Assembly: GCA_964584905.1 (NCBI GenBank)
Contig: CAZPCC010000043.1
Span: 1-10,831, forward strand
Direction: 5' to 3'
DNA: 10,831 nt
From: JALZIF01 sp964584905
GTDB taxonomy: Bacteria > Gemmatimonadota > Gemmatimonadetes > Gemmatimonadales > Gemmatimonadaceae
The notes under the pieces were generated by a model. That model was not told the DNA's origin. It saw nothing but the letters and a program-made list of their open reading frames with translations, and made no database searches. Position 1 is the first letter of the stretch. Every line of letters begins with the position of its first letter. Below, piece after piece: positions 1 to 5,588 of this stretch. Both the position numbers and the translations under genes were made by a program.

Positions 1-1
1 G

Positions 2-919
2 CTGTGCGATGATGAGAATCCGATCATTCTCGAGGCGATGAAGTTCCCGGCGCCGGTGATCGACGTTGCGATCGAGCCGAAGACGAAGGTCGATCAGGAC
101 AAGCTGTCGATCGCGCTGGCGAAGCTGGCCGAGGAAGACCCGACTTTCCGGGTGCACTCGGATCCGGAAACGGGGCAGACGATTATCTCCGGGATGGGCG
201 AGCTGCACCTCGAGATTCTCGTCGACCGCATGATGCGCGAGTTCCGCGTCGATGCGAACGTCGGACGCCCGCAGGTTGCCTATCGCGAGACGATCCGCAA
301 GCGCGTCGAGAAGGTCGAGGGCAAGTTCATCCGGCAGTCGGGCGGAAAGGGCCAGTACGGCCACGTGGTGATCAACATGGAGCCGGCCGAGACGGGTGCG
401 GGCTTCGTGTTCGAGGACAAGATCGTCGGCGGGGTTGTGCCGCGCGAATTCATCGGTCCGGTGGAGCAGGGGATCAAGGAAGCGATGGAGAACGGCGTCA
501 TGGCCGGCTATCCGGTCGTTGACGTCAAGGTGCAGCTGGTGTACGGCTCCTACCACGATGTGGACTCGAGTGAAATGGCGTTCAAGATCGCCGGCTCGAT
601 GGCGTTCAAGGAAGCGGCGAAGCGCGCCGGTCCGGTGCTGCTGGAGCCTATCATGAACGTCGAAGTGGTGTGCCCGGCGGACTACATGGGCGACATCCTC
701 GGCGATCTGAGCTCCCGGCGCGGCAAGATCGGCGGGATGACGCAGCGCGGCGAAGCGCAGGTGATCGGCGCGAGCGTGCCGCTCGCCGAGATGTTCGGCT
801 ACTCGACGACGCTGCGCTCCTCGTCACAGGGACGCGCGGTCTACTCGATGGAGTTCAGCCATTACGAGGAAGTGCCGAAGAGCAAGGCAGAGGAAATTGT
901 TAGTAAGGTGAAATCGTAA
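2..919 (+). CDS. fusA: Elongation factor G, C-terminal part (5' end outside window)
   Basis: EF-G is the cytoplasmic GTPase that drives ribosomal translocation and, with RRF, ribosome recycling. The reading frame is open from base 2, so the gene is cut by the window edge and not by a mutation. About 305 C-terminal residues are visible of a family length near 700, so the GTPase domain and domain II are missing here. What remains reads as domain III (DEDPTF-type and SGMGELHLEI segments), domain IV (GKFIRQSGGKGQYGHV segment, which enters the A site) and domain V (PADYMGDILGDLSSRRGKI, followed by PLAEMFGYSTTLRSSSQGR). The ORF ends in a Lys/Ser-rich tail and TAA. The next gene is tuf, 102 bases downstream, as in str operons. 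The first in-frame ATG at base 38 is internal and should not be taken as a start. Identity is certain from these conserved blocks. Confidence 0.98.
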   Translation: MCDDENPIILEAMKFPAPVIDVAIEPKTKVDQDKLSIALAKLAEEDPTFRVHSDPETGQTIISGMGELHLEILVDRMMREFRVDANVGRPQVAYRETIRKRVEKVEGKFIRQSGGKGQYGHVVINMEPAETGAGFVFEDKIVGGVVPREFIGPVEQGIKEAMENGVMAGYPVVDVKVQLVYGSYHDVDSSEMAFKIAGSMAFKEAAKRAGPVLLEPIMNVEVVCPADYMGDILGDLSSRRGKIGGMTQRGEAQVIGASVPLAEMFGYSTTLRSSSQGRAVYSMEFSHYEEVPKSKAEEIVSKVKS

Positions 920-920
920 C

Positions 921-985
921 GAAGTGCGAAGTGCGAAGTGCGAAGGGCGGTAGAGTGAGATTGTTTCGCAATTCGCCCTTCGCAA
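921..985. repeat. Heptad inverted repeat in the fusA-tuf gap
   Basis: The left side is three perfect tandem GAAGTGC units (921-927, 928-934, 935-941) and a variant GAAGGGC (942-948). The right side is three units of the opposite orientation, TTCGCAA (965-971), TTCGCCC (972-978) and TTCGCAA (979-985). Bases 939-949 and 974-984 are perfectly complementary, giving an 11-bp stem with a 24-base loop. The element starts two bases after the fusA stop codon. No run of T follows, so it does not look like a standard intrinsic terminator. A role in RNA stability or processing is only a guess. Confidence 0.85.
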
Positions 986-1021
986 TTGGCAGGAACCTTG
1001 AACAACATCGGAATCTGAAAC

Positions 1022-2215
1022 ATGGCGAAGGCAAAGTTTGATCGGACGAAGCCGCACGTGAACGTCGGGACGATTGGGCACGTGGATCATGGAAAGACGA
1101 CGCTGACGGCGGCGATCACGGCGATTCAGGCGAAGCAGGGTTTGGCGCAGTCGGTGGCGTTCGACCAGATCGACAAGGCTCCGGAGGAGCGTGCGCGCGG
1201 AATCACGATCGCGACGGCCCACGTGGAGTACGAGTCGAAGAACCGTCACTACGCGCACGTGGACTGTCCGGGGCACGCCGACTACGTGAAGAACATGATC
1301 ACCGGTGCGGCGCAGATGGATGGCGCGATCCTGGTGGTGAGTGCAGCGGATGGCCCGATGCCGCAGACGCGGGAGCACATCCTGCTGGCGCGCCAGGTGA
1401 ACGTGCCGTTCATCGTCGTGTTCATGAACAAGGTGGACATGGTAGACGATCCGGAGCTTCTGGATCTGGTGGAGCTGGAAGTGAGGGAGTTGCTCTCGGC
1501 GTACGAGTTTCCGGGTGATGAGCTTCCGGTGATCCGCGGTTCGGCTCTCAAGGCTCTGGAGAGCCAGGATCCGGAATCGGAGCACGGGAAGAAGATCGGC
1601 GAGCTGCTGGAAGCACTGGACACCTACATCCCGCAGCCGACGCGCGAGATCGAGAAGCCGTTCCTGATGCCTGTGGAGGATGTGTTCTCGATCACGGGCC
1701 GTGGCACGGTGGCGACGGGCCGAATCGAGCGCGGGATCGTGAAGGTTCAGGAGGAAGTGGCTCTGATCGGATTCAACTCGGACAAGAAGACGGTGGTGAC
1801 CGGTGTGGAGATGTTCCGGAAGCTTCTGGACCAGGGCGAGGCGGGGGACAACGTGGGTCTGTTGCTGCGCGGGATCGGGAAGGAGGAGATCGAGCGCGGA
1901 ATGGTACTGGCGAAGCCGGGGAGCATAACGCCGCACACGAAGTTTCACGCGGAAGTGTACGTGCTGACGAAGGAGGAGGGAGGCCGGCACACGCCGTTCT
2001 TCAAGGGCTATCGTCCGCAGTTCTACTTCCGGACGACGGACGTGACGGGCTCGGTGGAGCTGCCGGAAGGCACGGAGATGGTGATGCCGGGCGACAACGT
2101 GCAGATGACGATCGAGCTGATCACGCCGATCGCGATGGATGAGGGCTTGCGCTTCGCGATCCGCGAGGGTGGGCGGACGGTCGGTGCGGGTGTCGTTGCC
2201 AAGATCCTGCAGTAG
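1022..2215 (+). CDS. tuf: Elongation factor Tu
   Basis: EF-Tu is the cytoplasmic GTPase that delivers aminoacyl-tRNA to the ribosomal A site. The 397-residue length is typical. All five GTPase motifs are visible: GHVDHGKT at residues 19-26 (P-loop), RGITI (switch I), DCPGH at 81-85 with the catalytic His85 (E. coli His84 without the initiator Met), NKVD at 136-139, and SALK at 174-177. Domains II and III follow, with the GRGTVATGRIERG and LLLRGIGKEEIERGMVLAKPG segments. The ATG start gives the usual MAK-type N-terminus. The ribosome binding site is modest (GGAA at 1010-1013, eight bases before ATG), which is weak for such an abundant protein. It follows fusA on the same strand and precedes rpmG. 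Whether the genome holds a second tuf copy cannot be told from this window. Confidence 0.99.
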   Translation: MAKAKFDRTKPHVNVGTIGHVDHGKTTLTAAITAIQAKQGLAQSVAFDQIDKAPEERARGITIATAHVEYESKNRHYAHVDCPGHADYVKNMITGAAQMDGAILVVSAADGPMPQTREHILLARQVNVPFIVVFMNKVDMVDDPELLDLVELEVRELLSAYEFPGDELPVIRGSALKALESQDPESEHGKKIGELLEALDTYIPQPTREIEKPFLMPVEDVFSITGRGTVATGRIERGIVKVQEEVALIGFNSDKKTVVTGVEMFRKLLDQGEAGDNVGLLLRGIGKEEIERGMVLAKPGSITPHTKFHAEVYVLTKEEGGRHTPFFKGYRPQFYFRTTDVTGSVELPEGTEMVMPGDNVQMTIELITPIAMDEGLRFAIREGGRTVGAGVVAKILQ

Positions 2216-2227
2216 TTAGGTCCGAGT

Positions 2228-2296
2228 GGGAATCGGGAATGGGGAATCGGGAATCGATTCCGCGACCCGATTCCCGATTCCCGATTCCCAATTCCC
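2228..2296. repeat. Near-perfect 4+4 heptad inverted repeat in the tuf-rpmG gap
   Basis: The left arm (2228-2255) is four tandem heptads: GGGAATC, GGGAATG, GGGAATC, GGGAATC. The right arm (2269-2296) is GATTCCC three times and AATTCCC once. The arms pair over 28 positions with 26 Watson-Crick pairs; the mismatches are 2241/2283 and 2234/2290. The loop is the 13 bases 2256-2268. Because each arm is a tandem repeat, the hairpin can also slip by whole heptads. The element fills most of the 93-base gap, where many bacteria have tRNA-Trp, and ends 12 bases before the rpmG start. No T-run follows. Function unknown. Confidence 0.92.
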
Positions 2297-2308
2297 GGCT
2301 GTTAAGGT

Positions 2309-2461
2309 ATGCCTCGCGATAAAATCATCCTCGCCTGCAGCGATTGCAAGAACCGCAATTACTTCACGGACAAGAACAAGCGGCTGCACCCCGAGCGGGT
2401 GGAGTGGAAGAAGCATTGTCCGCGGTGTAACAAGCACACGCTGCACAAGGAAACGAAGTAA
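2309..2461 (+). CDS. rpmG: 50S ribosomal protein L33
   Basis: L33 is a small protein of the large ribosomal subunit, near the E site. The ORF encodes 50 residues, starting MPRDKIILAC and ending HTLHKETK, which match the family at both ends and fix the ATG start. Two Cys pairs, C10-x2-C13 and C37-x2-C40, form the zinc ribbon, so this is the zinc-binding (C+) type; paralogues lacking the cysteines exist in many bacteria. It sits between tuf and secE, a common bacterial location, and its stop codon is two bases before the secE ATG. The only Shine-Dalgarno-like bases (TAAGG, 2303-2307) lie one base from the ATG, which is too close for normal use. A strong hairpin lies immediately upstream. Zinc-dependent regulation is not evident in the sequence. 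Confidence 0.97.
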   Translation: MPRDKIILACSDCKNRNYFTDKNKRLHPERVEWKKHCPRCNKHTLHKETK

Positions 2462-2463
2462 CA

Positions 2464-2688
2464 ATGGCAGAGAACGCCGTCGTACGAACGATTGGAGGCA
2501 CCAGCACCTTCCTCAAGGAAGTGCGGCACGAGCTGACCAAGGTGACCTGGCCGGATCGCGTTCAGCTCCGGCAGGCCACGATAGTCGTGCTCATCTTCGT
2601 CGGCATTGTCGGAATGGTGATCTTCATCATGGACTGGATACTTCAACTCGTGCTGCTCAGACTCGTTCCGGCGCTGTTTGGTGCCTGA
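2464..2688 (+). CDS. secE: Preprotein translocase subunit SecE
   Basis: SecE is the small essential subunit of the SecYEG channel in the inner membrane; it clamps the two halves of SecY. The 74-residue protein is the short single-span form, unlike the three-span E. coli protein. An amphipathic segment (about residues 14-35) contains the family signature KVTWP at 26-30. One hydrophobic transmembrane helix follows at about residues 39-57, and then a short hydrophobic tail. It starts two bases after the rpmG stop and ends one base before the favoured nusG start, so translation is probably coupled across all three genes. An AAGGAAA site inside the end of rpmG (2447-2453) may serve as a somewhat distant ribosome binding site. 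Confidence 0.97.
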   Translation: MAENAVVRTIGGTSTFLKEVRHELTKVTWPDRVQLRQATIVVLIFVGIVGMVIFIMDWILQLVLLRLVPALFGA

Positions 2689-2689
2689 C

Positions 2690-3235
2690 GTGAGCGATCA
2701 TCGCTGGTACGCGATACAGACTACGGCAGGACACGAGAACAAGGTACGATCGTTGATCCAGCGTCGGATCGATGCCGACGTGCGGGCCGCCGATGAGCGG
2801 TCGGTTCGTCAGGCACTGGTGCCGACGCAGGAAGCGGTCGAGATAAAGAACGGCAAGAAGGTAACAGTCGAACGGAAGATCTACCCCGGCTACGTGCTGG
2901 TCGAGATGGTGATGAACCAGGAAGCGAGTCACCTGGTGAACAGCATCCAGGGCGTGATCAAGTTCGTCGGCAAGGAGCGCCAGCCGCAGGCGTTGCGACC
3001 CGACGAGGTCAACCGCCTGCTCGGGCACGAAGAGGAGCCGGAAGAGCGGGCGCCGAAGGAAGAGATTCCGTTCATGGTCGGTCAGGCGGTGGCGATCACC
3101 GAGGGACCGTTCACGGACTTCAACGGCGTGGTCGAGGAAGTCTACGCCGACAAGGGCAAGGTTCGCGTGTCGGTCAGCCTGTTCGGCCGGCCGACGAGCG
3201 TGGAGTTGGATTATTTGCAATTGAAGGGATATTGA
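2690..3235 (+). CDS. nusG: Transcription termination/antitermination factor NusG
   Basis: NusG binds the clamp of elongating RNA polymerase through its N-terminal domain. Through its KOW domain it contacts ribosomal protein S10 or Rho. The NGN domain covers about residues 4-110, beginning RWYAIQTTAGHENKV and including VPTQEAVEIKNGKK and KIYPGYVLVEM. A short acidic linker (EEEPEERAPKEE) leads to the KOW domain at about 128-160 (VAITEGPFTDFNGVVEEV). I chose the GTG at 2690, giving MSDHRWYAIQ and 181 residues. It lies one base after the secE stop and has GGTG at 2680-2683 as a possible ribosome binding site. In-frame TTG (2678) and GTG (2681) would add four or three residues and overlap secE. 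The secE-nusG pairing is nearly universal. Confidence 0.97.
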   Translation: MSDHRWYAIQTTAGHENKVRSLIQRRIDADVRAADERSVRQALVPTQEAVEIKNGKKVTVERKIYPGYVLVEMVMNQEASHLVNSIQGVIKFVGKERQPQALRPDEVNRLLGHEEEPEERAPKEEIPFMVGQAVAITEGPFTDFNGVVEEVYADKGKVRVSVSLFGRPTSVELDYLQLKGY

Positions 3236-3245
3236 GTCGCGGGCT

Positions 3246-3307
3246 GCGCGACGCGGGACGCGGGACCACTTCCCCCCGCACCTCGCGTAGCGAGTCCCGC
3301 GTCGCGC
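3246..3307. repeat. GC-rich inverted repeat with GACGCGG heptads in the nusG-rplK gap
   Basis: Bases 3246-3259 and 3294-3307 are perfectly complementary over 14 bp, all but three pairs being G-C. The left arm overlaps two tandem GACGCGG heptads (3250-3256, 3257-3263) and a partial third. The 34-base loop contains its own perfect hairpin: CTCGC (3282-3286), GTA, GCGAG (3290-3294), whose last base is shared with the outer stem. The element begins 11 bases after the nusG stop. No T-run follows, so a classical terminator is not supported. It may be a structural or processing element between the nusG block and the L11 block. Confidence 0.82.
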
Positions 3308-3388
3308 CTAGTTCGTCGCCAACCGCTGCGACGCTAATCTCGAGCGGGAGAACTCGTCAGGGCGAAGACCGATGTATGCGGGTGCAGT

Positions 3389-3409
3389 TTCGCACTTCGC
3401 AATTCGCAC
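3389..3409. repeat. Triple TTCGCAC-type heptad before rplK
   Basis: Three tandem heptads are present: TTCGCAC (3389-3395), TTCGCAA (3396-3402) and TTCGCAC (3403-3409). TTCGCAC is the reverse complement of GTGCGAA, a cyclic form of the GAAGTGC unit found before tuf. TTCGCAA is identical to the right-arm unit at 965-971 and 979-985. Unlike the tuf element, no opposite arm is seen close by, so this may be a half-element or remnant. Confidence 0.75.
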
Positions 3410-3444
3410 TTGGAAGCTTCTGACGATTCGCACGGAGTTCAGGA

Positions 3445-3870
3445 ATGGCAAAAAAAGCAACAGGTTTCGTCAAGCTGCAGATCGTCGCAGCCCAGGCGAC
3501 GCCCGCCCCACCGGTGGGCACGGCGCTTGGGCCGCACGGCATCAACTTGATGGGCTTCGTGAAGGAGTTCAACGCGCGCACGCAGGCGCAGGCCGGTACG
3601 ATCCTCCCCGTAGAGGTGACGATCTATTCGGACAAATCCTTCACGTTCATCACCAAGACGCCGCCGGCGGCGGTGCTCATCAAGAAGGAGCTGGGACTCG
3701 ACAAGGGTTCCGGCACGCCGAACCGCATCAAGATCGGAAAACTCTCATCGTCGCAGGTACGCAAGATCGCCGAGCTCAAGATGCCCGATCTCAACTGCGA
3801 GTCGGTGGAGGCTGCGATGGCGATGGTAGCCGGCGCCGCGCGCTCCATGGGAGTGGAGGTTAGCGACTGA
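3445..3870 (+). CDS. rplK: 50S ribosomal protein L11
   Basis: L11 binds the GTPase-associated region of 23S rRNA at the base of the stalk, contacts EF-G and EF-Tu, and is needed for RelA-type stringent signalling. At 141 residues it has the standard length. The N-terminal domain contains the proline-rich QATPAPPVGTALGPHGIN segment, with Pro22 and Pro23 conserved; these prolines are the thiostrepton-contact region in the family. The C-terminal rRNA-binding domain includes the TKTPPAAVLIKKE and GTPNRIKIGKLSSSQVRKIAE segments. The start is supported by the MAKKATGFVKLQI N-terminus and GGAG at 3434-3437. The stop codon overlaps the rplA start by one base (TGATG), so L11 and L1 are translationally coupled. 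Confidence 0.98.
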   Translation: MAKKATGFVKLQIVAAQATPAPPVGTALGPHGINLMGFVKEFNARTQAQAGTILPVEVTIYSDKSFTFITKTPPAAVLIKKELGLDKGSGTPNRIKIGKLSSSQVRKIAELKMPDLNCESVEAAMAMVAGAARSMGVEVSD

Positions 3871-4559
3871 TGCGGACTCACGGAAAAAAATACCGCAATG
3901 CCGCGAAAGCGGTCGACATCGCGACGCGCTATCAACCTCGTCAGGCAATCGACCTCGTCAAGACGGCATCGTATGCCAAGTTCGATGAGACCATCGAGAT
4001 AGCGGTGCGACTCGGCGTCGATCCGCGTCATGCCGATCAGGTCGTGCGCGGAACGGTCGTACTCCCGTCAGGCACCGGTAAATCGGTGCGGGTGCTCGTG
4101 ATCGCCGTCGGCGACAAGGCGCGCGAAGCAGAATCGGCGGGAGCGGACTTCGTCGGGGCCGAGTTCATTACGAAGATCAAGGAAGGGTGGCTCGATTTCG
4201 ACGTCATGATCGCGACGCCGGACCAGATGGGCCAGGTGGGGCAGCTCGGCCGGATTCTCGGGCCCCGCGGGCTCATGCCCAATCCAAAGGCGGGAACCGT
4301 CACCTTCGACATCGAGCGCGCGGTGCGCGAGACCAAGGCGGGCAAGATCGAGTTCCGCGTCGACAAGAGCGGCAACGTGCACGCGCCGATAGGCAAGGTG
4401 TCGTTTTCGGCCGATGCGCTCGAGACGAACTTTTCCGCATTCATGGATCAGATCGTTCGAGCCAAGCCGTCGGCATCGAAGGGCGTCTATGTTCGCAACG
4501 TCGCGATCTCGAGCACCATGGGACCTGGCGTGGCAATCGACATTACTCCTTACCGGTAG
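3870..4559 (+). CDS. rplA: 50S ribosomal protein L1
   Basis: L1 forms the mobile stalk at the E site of the large subunit and in many bacteria represses its own L11-L1 mRNA. The ORF encodes 229 residues, a normal family length, and starts MRTHGKKYRNAAKAVD. The first ATG overlaps the rplK stop by one base. A strong ribosome binding site, GGAGG (3855-3859), lies ten bases upstream inside rplK. Conserved blocks include GTVVLPSGTGKSVRVLV, the LGRILGPRGLMPNPKAGTV segment around residue 136 and, towards the C-terminus, GKIEFRVDKSGNVHAPIGK. Only six bases separate it from rplJ, so the usual non-coding L10-binding leader seen before rplJ in some bacteria is not present. Confidence 0.98.
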   Translation: MRTHGKKYRNAAKAVDIATRYQPRQAIDLVKTASYAKFDETIEIAVRLGVDPRHADQVVRGTVVLPSGTGKSVRVLVIAVGDKAREAESAGADFVGAEFITKIKEGWLDFDVMIATPDQMGQVGQLGRILGPRGLMPNPKAGTVTFDIERAVRETKAGKIEFRVDKSGNVHAPIGKVSFSADALETNFSAFMDQIVRAKPSASKGVYVRNVAISSTMGPGVAIDITPYR

Positions 4560-4565
4560 ACGACC

Positions 4566-5084
4566 ATGAAGAGAGCTCAGAAGGAAAAGCTGGTCGTAGA
4601 CCTGCGGGAAAAGATCGGGGGCGCAAAGGCGCTCTACTACACGGATTTCACCGGGCTCAATGTCAAGAGAATGACGGAGCTACGCCGGCGTTTTCGCCGG
4701 GCCGGCGTCGAGTACGTGGTTATCAAGAACACGCTCGCCGCGCGCGCGGTGACAGAGGCGGGACTCGACTTCGACCGGTTGCGCGGACCCACCGGTGTTG
4801 TGATCGGTGGCGATGCAGTCGTGGCGGCGAAGGTACTCGCCGATTTTGCGAAGGAGAACGATCAGCGTCCGGAAGTGAAGAGCGGACTGCTGGATGGGAA
4901 GGTGATCGGAGCCGATCACATCAAGAAGCTGGCATCGCTCCCATCGCGCGATCAGATGCTGGCCGATCTGGGCGCTGGATTGCAGTCCCCGCTTGCCGGC
5001 TTCGTCGGCGCGTTGAGCGGTTTGCTGTACATGTTCGTCGGCGCTGTCGACGCACTCAAGACTCAGCGCGAGAGCGCTGCGTAA
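4566..5084 (+). CDS. rplJ: 50S ribosomal protein L10
   Basis: L10 anchors the L7/L12 dimers to the ribosome and so builds the stalk that recruits translational GTPases. The 172-residue protein has the rRNA-binding N-terminal domain (KIGGAKALYYTDFTGLNVKRM, FRRAGVEYVVIKNTLAARA, then RGPTGVVIGGDAV). It ends in a long C-terminal helix (SPLAGFVGALSGLLYMFVGAVDALKTQRE), which is the L12-docking helix of the family. The ATG follows the rplA stop after six bases, with no recognisable ribosome binding site, so translation probably depends on ribosomes finishing rplA. The rplL gene follows after 63 bases. How many L12 dimers the docking helix holds cannot be counted by eye. Confidence 0.98.
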   Translation: MKRAQKEKLVVDLREKIGGAKALYYTDFTGLNVKRMTELRRRFRRAGVEYVVIKNTLAARAVTEAGLDFDRLRGPTGVVIGGDAVVAAKVLADFAKENDQRPEVKSGLLDGKVIGADHIKKLASLPSRDQMLADLGAGLQSPLAGFVGALSGLLYMFVGAVDALKTQRESAA

Positions 5085-5085
5085 T

Positions 5086-5133
5086 GTCCCAGGCGGAGAG
5101 CCTGACTAACCGTCCCAGGAACGCCTGGGTGAC
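5086..5133 (+). promoter_or_regulatory. Alternative hairpins in the rplJ-rplL gap
   Basis: A direct repeat GTCCCAGG occurs at 5086-5093 and 5112-5119. Hairpin A pairs CAGGC (5090-5094) with GCCTG (5100-5104). Hairpin B pairs CCCAGG (5114-5119) with CCTGGG (5124-5129) around a four-base AACG loop. A third pairing, CCCAGGC (5088-5094) with GCCTGGG (5123-5129), would exclude both. The structure ends five bases before the strong rplL ribosome binding site (GAGGAG, 5135-5140). A switch controlling the extra L12 synthesis needed for several copies per ribosome is an inference. Confidence 0.5.
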
Positions 5134-5147
5134 TGAGGAGAAGAACA

Positions 5148-5546
5148 ATGGCTAACGCAACGCTGAGCAAGGACGAGATTCTCGAGGCGATCGGCAACAT
5201 GTCGGTCTTCGATCTCGCCGAGCTGATCGAAGCTTTCAAGGAGAAGTTCAACGTCACGATCGCGGCCGCGCCGGTGGGTGGAGCGGCAGCGGCCGGTGGC
5301 GCAGCTGGTGGGGCCGCCGCGGCTGTCGAGGAGCAGACTGAATTCTCGGTAGTCCTCAAGGAGGCCGGGGCCAAGAAGATTCAGGTGATCAAGGTAGTGC
5401 GTGAGATCACCGGACTGGGCCTCAAGGAAGCGAAGGATCTGGTCGATGGTGCGCCGAAGGAAGTGAAGGGCGGCGTATCGAAGGACGAAGCGGCCACGCT
5501 CAGGGCCAAGCTCGAAGAGCAGGGCGCGACCGTCGAGGTCAAGTAA
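5148..5546 (+). CDS. rplL: 50S ribosomal protein L7/L12
   Basis: L12 is the multicopy stalk protein that recruits EF-Tu, EF-G, IF2 and release factors. The 132-residue protein has a dimerisation domain at about 1-36 (LSKDEILEAIGNMSVFDLAELIEAFKEKF segment). An Ala/Gly-rich hinge spans about 39-60, and the globular C-terminal domain about 64-132. The C-terminal domain carries the factor-binding GLGLKEAKDLVDGAPKEVK segment. It is longer than the E. coli protein (121 residues), partly because of the long Gly/Ala hinge. It has the strongest Shine-Dalgarno sequence in the window (GAGGAG at 5135-5140, seven bases from ATG), which fits the need for several copies per ribosome. The hinge accounts for the locally repetitive GC-rich DNA around 5265-5325. 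Confidence 0.99.
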   Translation: MANATLSKDEILEAIGNMSVFDLAELIEAFKEKFNVTIAAAPVGGAAAAGGAAGGAAAAVEEQTEFSVVLKEAGAKKIQVIKVVREITGLGLKEAKDLVDGAPKEVKGGVSKDEAATLRAKLEEQGATVEVK

Positions 5547-5558
5547 AGGCGCGGTATT

Positions 5559-5586
5559 GCCGGTCCCGCGAAACCGTGGGACCGGC
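5559..5586 (+). promoter_or_regulatory. Strong hairpin just after rplL
   Basis: GCCGGTCCC (5559-5567) pairs perfectly with GGGACCGGC (5578-5586). The stem continues inward through one G-U, one C-G and one G-C pair to an AAAC tetraloop (5571-5574), giving 12 bp. It starts 12 bases after the rplL stop. There is no following T-run, so it is a poor intrinsic terminator. In E. coli the same gap holds an attenuator and an RNase III cleavage site that lower rpoBC expression relative to ribosomal proteins; a matching role here is inferred from position and structure. Confidence 0.65.
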
Positions 5587-5588
5587 CC

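Larger units (their letters stand above)
3236..3444 (+). promoter_or_regulatory. nusG-rplK gap, candidate leader of the L11 block
   Basis: This 209-base gap holds the GC-rich inverted repeat (3246-3307) and a triple TTCGCAC-type heptad (3389-3409). It ends with a good ribosome binding site for rplK, GGAG at 3434-3437, seven bases before the ATG. In E. coli, L1 represses its own operon by binding a leader near rplK that mimics its 23S rRNA site; if such a site exists here this is where it should be. I could not recognise the L1-binding fold or a clear sigma70-type promoter by eye, so the regulatory label is inferred from position only. Confidence 0.35.

Noticed and set aside
921..985. CRISPR-like array
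   Set aside because: Units are 7 bases, directly adjacent and without spacers, so this is a tandem/inverted repeat and not a CRISPR.
2216..2308. Possible tRNA-Trp gene between tuf and rpmG
   Set aside because: The strong dyad is a heptad inverted repeat with a single long stem. There is no cloverleaf, no TTCGA-type T loop and no CCA anticodon loop.
2678..2692. Upstream TTG (2678) or GTG (2681) as the nusG start
   Set aside because: They add residues with no family support and overlap secE; the GTG at 2690 gives a normal N-terminus and follows the secE stop by one base. The GTG at 2681 cannot be fully excluded.
2226..2693. Plus-strand open frame of 155 codons beginning in the heptad repeat
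   Set aside because: It runs out of frame over rpmG and secE, both of which have clear family matches in their own frames.
4187..5155. Plus-strand open frame of 322 codons across rplA, rplJ and the rplL start
   Set aside because: It overlaps three certain ribosomal protein genes out of frame and has Arg/Gly-rich low-complexity composition typical of a shadow frame.
5265..5325. Low-complexity GC-rich repeat
   Set aside because: It encodes the Ala/Gly hinge of L7/L12 and is explained by the protein.
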